Shown here one piece after another: positions 10,301 to 18,899 of a DNA stretch of 64,000 bases. Origin of the DNA: Heracleum sosnowskyi (taxonomy: Eukaryota > Streptophyta > Magnoliopsida > Apiales > Apiaceae); the NCBI GenBank assembly GCA_030848705.1, contig CM061238.1, forward strand, positions 50,755,133-50,819,132, read 5' to 3'. The notes under the pieces are model-generated. The model saw nothing but the letters and a program-made list of their open reading frames with translations, was not told the origin of the DNA and did no database searches. A program made the position numbers and the translations under genes. Numbering within the stretch: position 1 is the first letter of the stretch; each line of letters opens with the position of its first letter.

Positions 10301-11028
10301 CAAAAGCACTCTGGTTAAAGATGTTTTCGAATCTGAAGCAAATGTCAAGTTACACAAGAGGAGGTATTGGACACAGGGATGCTGAATTTCTAAACATGAC
10401 TTATGTTGATCCTTACTCCTTAACTGAAATTGGAGGTACTTTAACTTCTGAAAACCTGAACAATTTATTAGCTGTTGATATAGTTATAGATTGTCATGAT
10501 GGTTTTGAAAAGAAAGAAAAGCTTCTGTACTTCATGAAAGATGGTAGTGTGAAGATTCTATCTATTCAAGATCTGCTGATGAAAACTACACAGGAACTGA
10601 AATATGTTCACTATCTGTTAAGATGGAAGAACCAAGTGTACAAAGTATGGGCTGACATGATTTTGTCAACTATAAGAAGAAGACTGGATGGAAACAGTAA
10701 TTTCGATGGTAATTATATTCCCATGTACTTAAATCAAAGAGGTCAGGATGTGGAAATGCAAAGAGGTACTGCTGTTAAAGAAGTAACTTTTGGTATGACC
10801 CAACTTACTCTCAATCCTGATGGGAAGGAAATTGCTTATCTTTTGCTTGAAGAGCACAGTCTACAGAAAAGCTCCATACAGAATCTCAGAGCAGCTATCT
10901 ACCAGATTAATGAGGAAGATGAAGAACTCAGAAATCTTAAGGAAAGACTGATTCAAATTCTTGAAGAAAAAGAAGAAAGTTTATTATCCAACTTCTTGAA
11001 GGTGAATCTGTTCTATCAAAAAGCTTAA
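7339..11028 (+). CDS. Long accessory (env-position) ORF of copia element, function unknown
   Basis: A 1229-codon ORF downstream of pol. I took the ATG at 7339 (MPTRYGLL); the frame is open from about 7246 but without an earlier ATG. Residues about 1-460 are low complexity, rich in Ser, Pro, Asp and TQEP repeats (TQEPLNQS, TQEPFSQR, TQEPSSQS, TQEPLTQS). A predicted coiled-coil region lies at about 530-610. A basic RGRGSRGRRGARRNRRG patch lies at about 775-795. The C-terminal 300 residues look globular (for example YLLRWKNQVYKVWADMIL). I see no clear signal peptide or membrane anchor, so 'envelope-like' describes position only. Its frame differs from pol, so simple readthrough cannot express it. 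The splice-acceptor-like sequence before the ATG suggests a spliced RNA. NPD recurs through the disordered part, usually as AATCCTGA at DNA level. Confidence 0.72.
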   Translation: MPTRYGLLSNAMGQGPTHLVPDTSMQPKQSKQLTTTSTVSQKTLVVKSKKSARTDVFGRQSGSTDFSSTPLTKKKIQGSVQGVLVKKADKVVKNVPVKRKLRLIDESDSEDDLPISSVMNVNKEVADTATKAVVPSSTPQKTRKLSKSRYHIPLTVQMKDTDIQTSNPDESSTPDALANPDVSIPDATTQVVSTSDSPASPSQIREISWEKVSTTASLVGLTPTSKKKRNAEELVYQRQKKLKGSSPQEPEFQSNSAATVDPATQEPLNQSLGEGLASGMVTQEPFSQRENEDINIPATQEPSSQSEDAGKAKASVERLVANIVNEGSTQEPLTQSVEEASEPQAPQEPLVANTDARISNPDDVHPDASGAPDNEPILIQPLRSRPMDHPISEPQDKLKGIAIPDPDITHGIVDDTSDDSDDDNENRKEKEQLATALKISLGTNFGSSSTYMASNASTGKDQRQDFSIPSFDPAEAFRQNEWNNSWHQSDESISFSSAIEHAYNAVKSIENQDLKNHLKATTLLSKSLKSEIDSIKGSTEKVRTDIFNNFTKVPTTLQLRVVESQVKSVVSEQTSINQRIDSLDTKVTEIQASLSLILQLLSNPDVKKGEKVIQTKCTPDLVLRNNDDDTGDDGGDKAIQGETSDAVVMKTIQTSQSQTTQSTHVSDSGVKTVRTLVQSQILTEDQILTPGHGHILATIPEGDEDVIIDNPEDASNLFQKFSTKDGRIVTLYHTDKRVQQLYARKALSTASEEYPDLSHEEFLRLQRETMESYTAPARGRGSRGRRGARRNRRGSSTQTVPRQTRSRGLRIEEIPEASHNLTDPVIKDIMEKEDKEFVEEEPELRRKSSKSTLSNTNQIEDSNPDNIQDPDESEILQEVDLIILSTVVDCHNKEVDEEEEAIRRDITKRTNEDFNLYLQRLKVSNERKWRNSSRQESLLEKSYTHEKEKDKKWEHISTLKCDTPINFQTGGIITSASSVVDLSDMVRSKALWLKMFSNLKQMSSYTRGGIGHRDAEFLNMTYVDPYSLTEIGGTLTSENLNNLLAVDIVIDCHDGFEKKEKLLYFMKDGSVKILSIQDLLMKTTQELKYVHYLLRWKNQVYKVWADMILSTIRRRLDGNSNFDGNYIPMYLNQRGQDVEMQRGTAVKEVTFGMTQLTLNPDGKEIAYLLLEEHSLQKSSIQNLRAAIYQINEEDEELRNLKERLIQILEEKEESLLSNFLKVNLFYQKA

Positions 11029-11126
11029 ACAGATAAGTTGTTTCTGAAGATACTCGTACATTTTGATACATGTTTTTGACATCATTGAATATTTGGAATC
11101 TATACTTTATTTCACAAAGTATGAGA

Positions 11127-11137
11127 TTGGGGGAGAT
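11127..11137 (+). promoter_or_regulatory. Polypurine tract
   Basis: TTGGGGGAGAT lies directly before the TG of the 3' LTR. This is the usual plus-strand priming site. Confidence 0.9.
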
Positions 11138-11192
11138 TGTTAGATCAGAATTCAATGATCGTCAGAAGCTAGACTCAACTGATCAGGATTGC

Positions 11193-11200
11193 TGACGTCA
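11193..11200 (+). promoter_or_regulatory. Palindromic TGACGTCA in U3 (bZIP/TGA-type site)
   Basis: TGACGTCA is a classic bZIP binding palindrome; TGA factors bind TGACG. It sits about 270 bases before the TATA box, a fitting place for an inducible enhancer. Binding is inferred from sequence only. Confidence 0.5.
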
Positions 11201-11464
11201 TCAGTATTGCATGGTCATCAGTATTTGATCAAGCGTCAGTATCTTATTGATCATTAGGATTCCTACTCAGACTATGATCAGGATTGATCATCAGAACTTG
11301 AAGCTGATCAGGATTCCTACTTCGAGTTATATTTGGAGTCTAGATAAACATGGAAGTTTATTCTATTTGTTCCTGGTTTGTAGAATGTAGCTATCGATTA
11401 AGGATAGGTTTCTATCTTTGTTATTGATGACTTATCTTGTTATTGATAGAGAAGCTGTGTGCAC

Positions 11465-11472
11465 TATATAAA
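11465..11472 (+). promoter_or_regulatory. LTR TATA box
   Basis: TATATAAA is followed by CACAG. Transcription should begin about 30 bases downstream, near 11495-11505, defining the start of R. The same ACTATATAAACACAG context recurs in the solo LTR at 63189-63732. Confidence 0.8.
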
Positions 11473-11630
11473 CACAGTTTTGGTTTCGATTTATGTATTC
11501 ATGAGATAGAGAACATAATCGAAGAGAAGCTCTTAAGAACAGAATTTCTTGAGAGAGTTTTTGTAAACTAGCAGCTCTCAAGAACATCAGAATTTCTTGA
11601 GAGAGTTTGTAACAGTTTTATATCAGATTT

Positions 11631-11636
11631 AATAAA
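11631..11636 (+). terminator. LTR poly(A) signal
   Basis: AATAAA, with its counterpart at 148-153 in the 5' LTR. RNA should end shortly afterwards, giving an R region of about 150-170 bases. Confidence 0.65.
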
Positions 11637-11741
11637 GCTGTTATCTTTCTTTTCATATTTGTGATATATACATTAAGAAGTCGATTATCTTACTCTATTG
11701 TATTCAACCCCCCTTCTACAATAGATTATTACTGGGCAACA

Positions 11742-13963
11742 AAATCTTTTACGTTCAATATTTTAAACCAGCAATATACAGTCACTTTTGAGTTATTTTG
11801 TGATGTGTTACAGTTTCCAAAGGATAGGTTTGATCCCTTACCCTCTGATGATGAGTTATCACAGTTCTTTGTGAATATTCATTATCAGGGTCCCTTACAA
11901 ATGGTTAAACTGTCTAAGAGTTTTCTTGTAAGGGAATGGCATCTGTTCTTTGATACAATAGCAAGAATATTTGGTAATTGCACAAAAACAAATTTTCATG
12001 GCATTACCAGTCTTAATCAATATATTGCTTATGGTATTGTATTTGGTCGTATATTAAATTTTGCTGAAATTCTGTGGAACTTAATGCTTAACAGGCTTGC
12101 TCACTCTAGGAGATATTCTGATAATCATGTGAAAGTGAAGTGTTGGTACCCTCACTTTCTCACTCTTATCATTAATCATCTTCTCACTGCTGAGCAGGTA
12201 GAACTGTTTAGGGAAACCAGATTTGAAACCTCTCCAACCACAGATACTAAATTCTACACTAGGCTTGATGTCTCATCTAAATTCCTCAACATACATGTTC
12301 TTGTTTCACCATTGATGAGTCAATTCATTAATCTTCCTATCTTTGGTGAACAAGTTCCTGAGCCACATCCAGTTCCACTACAGGTAGTTATTCCTAACCC
12401 TGGATCTTCTTCTGGTACAATAATTGAAACCCAAGTGGTTGTTAGGGATGACCCAGAGGTTGTAGAACCACAATCTCTGACCCAGGTCATAGAGCCAAAC
12501 AGAGAGTCAAACACTACTGACAAACAACCTGAGCCAAATGTTCAAACCAGTCAAAGAAGAGTTAGTGAAATAGCTGCAATGAGTGTTCCCACGGCTCTGT
12601 CTCCACCCTTAAAGAAAAGAAAAACCTATAGGGAGACATCTGTAAGCCCATCTGTATCCTCTCAACAGGATATGAACATTGATATGGCCACTGAACAGTC
12701 TCTGGAGACATCCTCTCAACAGGATGAATCTATTGAAATTCGCCATCGGGCCATGGCATCTTGTACTGAGTCAAGCACTCTCCCATTACTCACAATGAGA
12801 GAAGATATCCAAATAGATTATACTCAGGACACTATTCTAGGAGAGCACTTTACTTTTGATTTTGAAACAGTGCCTACCATTGTTACGGTAGAAGTGCCTT
12901 CACAGGCATCAGAGGGAAAATCTGATTCTTCGCCACCAATAATGGAATCATTTTCTCCCCTCCCAGAGGGAACATCTCTGGCTCCCCTAAGGGATTTTTC
13001 ACTCGCAGTTTATACTGGAGAAAGTGAAAGGCAACCAGGTGAGTCTGTCACTGAAGCAATTCAGTTTACAATGTCAAATATTTTGACAGACTCAACCAGG
13101 GATTGGGATTTTCGAACTCCCATTGCACCACCACTGACCTCTCTTGAAGGGGCTAGGCTGATTTCTTATGCAGGTACATCCTCTGAAAACATGGATAGAC
13201 AGTTAGTTGTGAGAGATGAGAGTCAAACATAAGCACGTGAGTTGAGTGAAACACCACTGAGAGAAATTGAAGTGAGTGCACACACTGACACAAACACTGC
13301 TCTGTTGTTGAACCATCTAGCTGCTCTACAGAAACAGTTACAAGACCCAGGCTGAAAGCAATCTTCTTAAAGCACAAGTGGTTGCACAATCTTCCACCTC
13401 TGTATCTAATCAGCTGGGTACTATCAAGGATGATCTGGAAGGACTGAAGAGTACTCTGTTCCCGAAGCTGAATGCCATCCAACAATCTCAAGTACTAGTG
13501 GCTTCAGACATTTCTGATTTAACAACATCAAATACTCAGATTTCAGAAAGTGTCAAGGAGATTGCTGCCATTTCTACCAAGGTGGACTTTATTCTGCAAA
13601 TAGCTGATGAAAATCAAATGTTTAATGAAGAAAGGATGTCAAGGATAGAAGGAGGAATGGAGCATCTGAATGAAGGTATGAAGCACTTGTATAATATGAT
13701 AAAAAAACTCACATCAACCTACAGCACAACAAAGAACATTATTTGAGGGAGATGGTGATGAAGATGAGGATGATGATGCTAATGAAGGAGGAGATAAAGG
13801 AGAAATGAGAGAAGAAGGAGAGATAATGAGAACTTCTGAGGTGAATCCTAGTGCTTCCAAAGCTCAATCTGTAGAGGATTCCTCAACTAAGGGGGAGAAG
13901 GAGAAGAAAGGAGAAAGAGAAGCTGGAGGAGCTTCTGGAGTTGGAAAAGATAAAAGGAAAGGT
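11742..13963 (+). pseudogene. Decayed accessory ORF of an older retroelement, middle part
   Basis: The reading frame is open straight from the copia LTR to TAA at 13230-13232. It resumes in other frames at 13378-13746 and 13805-13963, so there are at least two frameshifts or stops. The first about 200 residues look globular (FTFNILNQQYTVTFELFCDV). A Pro/Ser/Thr-rich segment follows, then a predicted coiled coil (13378-13746), then an acidic and Lys/Glu-rich stretch. This order (globular, disordered, coiled coil, acidic) resembles the accessory ORFs of SIRE-type elements, but I cannot name a family. The 5' end is cut by the copia insertion. The 3' end is cut by a CACTA insertion at 13964, after which the same frame resumes at 18900. 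Confidence 0.6.
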
Positions 13964-13986
13964 CACTACGTCATAGATGGCTTTCT

Positions 13987-14025
13987 ACAACGGTTTTGCA
14001 GGGTGTTGCCATACAAAACCGTTGT
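13987..14025 (+). repeat. Subterminal inverted repeat of the Pack-CACTA
   Basis: ACAACGGTTTTG (13987-13998) and CAAAACCGTTGT (14014-14025) are perfect 12-bp inverted arms around a 15-base spacer containing GTGTTGCC. The core ACAACGGTTTT is also abundant in the neighbouring transposase-bearing CACTA. It probably marks a binding site for a TNPA-type protein. Confidence 0.65.
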
Positions 14026-15422
14026 AATAGCCATGCTGATATTGTCTACTACAACACTGGCAACTGGTTGTTAGCGTAGATATGATTAAGTGTTGCCCTA
14101 GATGCATTATAAATAAAAACTTTAAATCAAGTAATCATTTAAAAAAAAGAAAGTAATGTAACTTTTGTGCTAAAATTTAAAGAATTAAACCTGCCAAAAA
14201 AAGTTTTAAAAAGTAATAAATTGCTTCAATGATTACTTGTTATTAAAATTTATATTACTTTTTTTATTAATGTAATACAAATTTTACATTTTTTATTAGA
14301 ATATAAATTTATATTTTTAATAAAAAATTGAAAAATAAAAATTAACAAAATTTGTGAAAGCAATTTATTTAATTTATTAAAATTATTAATTTGAGATAGG
14401 AGTTAACAATGATATTTTAGTGGAAGTAGTGTTTTTTTTAATAATTTTAAAATAAAGAAATCAAAGAAAGTATATAAAAAAGGAAGTAAAAACACCTGAG
14501 TATCATATTTGGGCGAAAGTAACGAGCGGCAAAACTACCGCCTTGCCAAAATTTTGTAAACAAAACCAAATTCTCTCTCTCTCTCTCTCTTAAAACTCAA
14601 AACAATATACATACTCTCATTCTCTCTAGTCCGACAAACGCAACTACCTCAATTAGGTCCGGACCTTCGATTTCAATTAGGGGTTCAAGAGTAAGGGGCT
14701 TCGAGATTAGGGTTTTGATTTAAGGGTAAGACTTAATCCGAGCTTATAAACTATGGGTTCAAGTTTATGATATTTTGCTCCTTCATTTTAATCTGCTATA
14801 TGTTTTTGTTAATTTGTGTTGTTAATTGTGGTTTTTTATGTGTCTACGTATGTGTATATATGTGTAGGGCTTTTTGGATTTGACCCTCGATCTTAGTTAT
14901 TTCAGCTCTCTCTCATTTTCAATTCGGTTCAAGCAATATGTTTCTTCAATTTGGGTTTTTTTATTTTGTATTTTAGTTTTAATTTTCAGGTAATTTGGGG
15001 GTTTCAATTTGGAACTCACTGTGGTAATTTAGTTTGTATTGTGTATTTTTTTAATTGATTTTGAGTTTATTTTAATTATTTGTTGATAATGAATGGGTGT
15101 ATTGATAGGACTTCAATTTGAGAATTCATGCGAGATTGGGGTTTTTTCCAAGTTGACCAATGCTTACTGTTTGGTTACTATTGGAGGTTCCGAGAACTTC
15201 TACAGGTTTTTTGTGTATCATTTATCGTATTATTTTGTTCCGCTCTGTCGTGTATTGGTTTATTAAGCGATTTCTATTAGTTATATGTACGACTTTCGAG
15301 TCTCTGTTGTTTTACAATCCCAAGCAGAGGCAGTTTTGTTTCGCCTGTGTATGTTTGTGTATTTATGTCAGTTTGGGTTATTATTTGTGATATATGAATT
15401 TGTGAATGTTTCGTTATTATTT
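14026..15422. other. Non-coding interior of Pack-CACTA: AT-rich arm and 5' UTR-like DNA
   Basis: 14100-14500 is very AT-rich with no signal I can name. 14569-14590 is a short CT microsatellite. The following 150 bases (CTCTCTAGTCCG..., then repeated TTAGGG-like words) read like the 5' UTR of a plant gene, with possible GT donors, which suggests it was captured together with the gene pieces downstream. No ORF here is convincing. Confidence 0.4.
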
Positions 15423-16126
15423 ATGTCTGGTGATCCTGATGATAAAGGTGTGCCCTTAGTGTTACTTTGATTGTTTGAAGTTATATATCTATGGTATATA
15501 ATTTGGTGAGAGATGTTTAAATGAATTGAGAATATTTTTGCATTTGTTCATCTAGGTTGGTTATCAATTAGTTATGATTCATATGGTTACTTAACATTTC
15601 TTTAACTCAATCTGCTTTCTTTACGCTGAATATAATTAAGTTGTATGCAAAACAATCAAATTTTCGAACTAGAAACATAGACTTCAGGTCTAGTACTTCC
15701 CATCACAAACTTTCTTTCACACAAATGTCTGCCAAATGAGTTTCAATCTCGTGTGCAACTGCTTGTTACTATTTTCTTGATGATATTAATTGATTTTCCC
15801 TATTCGCTTGTGTTGGGTTATAGATTGTTCAAGGTTTGAACCCACTCATAGCATGAATACACACGCTCTTAGTATTCTGGTTCACTAGATTGCTAACTTA
15901 CCAGGATCTGACAAAATTGAAATTGTACAGGTATTTAGACATCATCTAGTGATGCCAAGCATTTTTCCATAACGACTAAGATACCAGAATTTAGCAACAG
16001 GAACAGGACACTGGTCCTTCAATACTCTCTTAAGTTGGAGCAGGACATTGAATATGGTGGTGGCTACATAAAGCTCCTATCTGGATATGTTAATCAAAAT
16101 AAATTTGGTGGGGACACTCCTTAAAG
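15423..16126 (+). pseudogene. Captured calreticulin gene fragment (two exon pieces)
   Basis: A first piece, about 15423-15447, encodes GDPDDK and ends at a GT donor. The second, 15931-16126 (196 nt, AG before and GT after), continues with GI and then SSDAKHFS, IPEFSNRNRTLVLQYS, EQDIEYGGGYIKLLSGY and VNQNKFGGDTP. That is the calreticulin lectin-type domain, with the conserved GGGYIKLLSG and FGGDTP motifs and the exon junction falling in DKG-I. Two in-frame stops are present: TAG three codons into exon two, and TAA where Tyr follows GGDTP. The upstream and downstream exons are missing. Calreticulin is an ER lectin chaperone; this fragment cannot make it. It may resemble the CRT3 subclass (DAKH), but that is from memory. 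Confidence 0.87.
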
Positions 16127-17276
16127 GTTTGTTTTGATTTCAGTTCTCTAATAAGGTACCTGATTCTTATTTATCAGGAAAACATATGCTTCTTGTGTGT
16201 GTGTATAACTTTCTTATTGGTGTACCTTTTAAAAACTCCTCTATATAGTTGTTAATTTCATCTGTTGCAGGTCAAACTCACACTTGGATAAGAATCTCTG
16301 TTATAGCACTAATGAACTCCCAATCTAAAAGCATATTGATGTAGTACCTTCCTCTTTATTCTGGATTTTTATTAGCTGCATTAATAATGAGAGTACTATG
16401 GTATTACATTTTATGGAAATTTTTGTTTTCAAAGTTTCCAACCCTTTTAAACTTAAATGGGAATAAATGAATTTGTCACAAATTTATCTTTCACTCATTT
16501 GATAGCTCTCTTTCTTACTGTTATTCTGTTCCCAAATTCCAGTCGCAGCAAAAGTATTTTCTATACAGTGATCAAATGATAAATTATGCCCTCTGTACTT
16601 CGCTACAATAATAAAATAATAGTTGATAAACATTGAAGCTTACTGTCTCTAAAATGAGTTCTATGTATACTTTGTCATGGGGTAATGTAAGGTCCTTCAG
16701 AATTTTTTGACACTCGAATGATTAGTACCAGATACCTATCAAATTAATAGGTAACATAAGTTTATATGAAGCATGAACGCAACATAATTTCAGGATTTGT
16801 AACCCAACTTTGAAAATTCATATCTTGAGCCTCAAACGTCCGATTTTTATGATTCAACTTGTTTCGGAAACCCTGTAAACTATTCTAAAACCAGATGAAT
16901 GAATTTGATCTCTGATGTTCTGTTTTTCTTGTCCAAAACCTGATTCAAAATTTCTGGACAGGTTACAAATTCAGCAGTCCTGCGACTGAATTAATTATTT
17001 GTAATTTGTTTGGTGCAAATCCTTTGATAGTAAGCCTTATCTTGTCTCAGGAATTGGTCATTTGTCTTCAGGTTTCATGTTTAGATGTCGCCTTAAATCA
17101 GTTTGAAAATTTCATCATAATTCAGAATGAAAGCATTGCGCTATGTTTCAGTATTATTTTCCTTGACCTGAAATTTTACCAATCTGTTGCAACTAGGTTG
17201 AGAAAATAGAAAATGGAAGAACCTGATTATTTCTCTAATATATGTGAAATAAATCAGTAATATATGCTTGATGTAG
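16127..17276. other. Intron-like non-coding DNA between captured gene fragments
   Basis: AT-rich, with no ORF or homology that I recognise. It presumably contains the junction between DNA taken from the calreticulin locus and DNA taken from the TGA bZIP locus; I cannot place that junction. Confidence 0.4.
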
Positions 17277-18043
17277 ACACTGAGGAGACTTGTTCAGAAT
17301 CGAGAGGCAACTAGGAAAAACAAGCTCCGGAAAAAGGTCAGCTACGACGTTTATACAAACACAACTTTAAATCAATTATGCTAAATTAAAGACAGAATCA
17401 TTAAATTTGATTATTCACAAGCATTTACATTATTTGACATAAAAAATGGCACAGGCTTATATCCAGCAGCTAGAATCCAGCAGGGTGAAGCTTGCTCAAT
17501 TGGAACAAGAAATTCAAAAATTAGCTAGAGCTCAGGTCAGTTCATGTTTATTCAATTAATTAGAGAAACCTTATAGTTATAATTAGTACTAGCTTGGTAG
17601 CTGATATTAAGGTCTCCAGTAAGTTGTTGGCCCAAAATTATATACTATGGTTTATGATTGCTAGCATATATTTGAAGCCCATACAGTAGATGATCTCATT
17701 GTTGTAACCGTTCATTTGACTTAAATTAAACACTCTGTTGGAACTTGGGACTGACTGCACCATTTCCAGTAAGTTACACTTTTAACCTCCAGCAGAAAAA
17801 CCATATTACTACTACTCATATCTATATGCTTAATTTAAATACCTAGCTAATGTGGTAAATGTTATACATCCATTCATGCTATACGTACTTGGATTGCAGG
17901 CGGATAGTTTGAGGCAGCAGACAATACATCGATTGCACCAACTTCTGACGACTCGACAATCAGCCCAAGGATTTTTAGCAATTGCAGAGTATTTCCATCG
18001 TCTTCGCACCCTCAGCTCTCTTTGGCATCAAATACCTACATGA
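17277..18043 (+). pseudogene. Captured TGA-class bZIP transcription factor fragment (three exons)
   Basis: Exon 17277-17336 (20 codons, TLRRLVQNREATRKNKLRKK) and exon 17455-17535 (27 codons, AYIQQLESSR...LEQEIQKLARAQ) are the basic region and leucine zipper of TGA factors. They are split at RKK/AY and have proper GT-AG sites. Exon 17900-18043 (47 codons and TGA: ADSLRQQTIHRLHQLLTTRQSA...LSSLWHQIPT) is the last exon of the TGA/DOG1 domain. The exons coding the middle of the DOG1 domain are missing, so the gene was shortened during or after capture. In the basic region the normally invariant N-x7-R is N-x7-K and Ala-Ala is Ala-Thr, so DNA binding would probably be impaired. TGA factors act in defence and development. 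Confidence 0.9.
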
Positions 18044-18871
18044 TTACACACACACATGAAAATACAAACAGGTATGGCCGTATGGCTATAACTGATTTTA
18101 ATTGTCTGGTGCTTTGTGCTTATTATTGATTCCACAGATTTATGCACATTTTTTGTATGCACATTTTTTGATAGTTGGTAGTAGTAACACTAGTTAAAGT
18201 TTGGGTTTTTAAGAGATTCTTTTACTTCCCCTTTGCAGGTTGCAAAGTACCTTGTCCCAACCATTAGATCGATTCCTGCTAATGGATCAACAAAACTTAC
18301 TTGCATTCATTTACTTACCGAAATCAAAGCTTACTCCAAGATATTCTGGCTAATGGATCAACAAGACCTATTTACATTCATTTTCTTATTATTATTGATG
18401 TATAAGAAGATGATGTGTATTTAGTTATGTACTGAATTATAATGTTTTATCTTGGGGTTGATGAATGAAATGAAAAGACATGTTTGAAGTACTTTGGTAC
18501 TGAGAATTGCTTATATATCTGCAATATATTTTTAATTTACCATTACAAAAGTGTTGCAGTAGCTATGATAAAGTGTTGCAAATATTGTTCAAAAAATGTT
18601 GTAATAGTTTAATTTAGTGTTGCTAAAGGGGTACACATGTGGGCCCCACTAATGGTGTGTCCCACATGTGGGGCCCAAAACAGTGGGGCCCACATATTTT
18701 TGAACAAAGTCTAATCTAATACAACATATTTTAACCTGTTGGCATAGGTATAAAAGTGTTGGCGTTGACCCCTAAGGCAACGGGTAAAAAACTAACAGTG
18801 AAAAAGTGTTGCCTTTGAGATTTTTGAGGCTATGCCAACGAATTTTGAACTTCCGGCAACGGTTTTCAATG
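18044..18871. other. 3' part of Pack-CACTA: UTR-like DNA and subterminal arm
   Basis: 18238-18400 contains two diverged copies of CTAATGGATCAACAA. 18620-18690 holds GTGGGCCCCAC-type palindromic words (TGTGGGCCCCACTA, ATGTGGGGCCCAAA, GTGGGGCCCACA). GTGTTGCC and GTGTTGGCG words increase toward the end, matching the left subterminal region. No coding sequence. Confidence 0.45.
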
Positions 18872-18899
18872 GTTGCAGAAGGCCATTTATGGCGTAGTG

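Larger units (their letters stand above)
1..11741 (+). mobile_element. Ty1/copia LTR retrotransposon, SIRE/Maximus-like, with extra ORFs (5' end outside window)
   Basis: Order seen: partial LTR, initiator-Met primer-binding site, gag, pol (protease, integrase, reverse transcriptase, RNase H, the Ty1/copia order), an antisense ORF, a very long third sense ORF, polypurine tract, LTR. The internal domain is about 10.9 kb, far longer than a minimal copia element. Extra ORFs downstream of pol are known from the SIRE/Maximus lineage, which is the basis for the lineage guess. The visible 258 bases of the 5' LTR align without gaps to the end of the 3' LTR with one substitution (position 126 T against 11609 G), and all long ORFs are open, so the insertion looks young. 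The left target duplication lies outside the window; the five bases after the 3' LTR are AAATC. It sits inside an older accessory ORF that resumes at 11742. Confidence 0.93.
11138..11741 (+). repeat. 3' LTR of copia element, complete (604 bp)
   Basis: It runs TGTTAG...CAACA, preceded by the polypurine tract. U3 (about 11138-11495) is rich in TGATCAGGATT (TCAGGATT at 11183, 11278 and 11308) and CATCAGTAT words. R and U5 carry the tandem hairpins and a poly(A) signal. The end at 11741 is fixed by alignment to position 258. Confidence 0.95.
13964..18899. mobile_element. Pack-CACTA transposon (4.9 kb, non-autonomous) with TSD GGT
   Basis: It starts CACTACGTCATAGATGGC and ends with the complement of CACTACGCCATAAATGGC. 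The terminal 28 bases match at 24 positions, and all four differences are transitions. GGT (13961-13963 and 18900-18902) is the 3-bp duplication typical of CACTA elements. Removing the element and one GGT restores an open frame across the junction, which proves insertion. Subterminal DNA carries ACAACGGTTTT and GTGTTGCC words. There is no transposase. The interior holds fragments of at least two host genes, calreticulin and a TGA bZIP factor, so it must be mobilised in trans. Confidence 0.93.

Noticed and set aside
16270..16350. A possible further calreticulin exon after 16126
   Set aside because: An AG acceptor is present and DKNLCYSTNELP is faintly similar to the next calreticulin segment, but the match is too weak to call.
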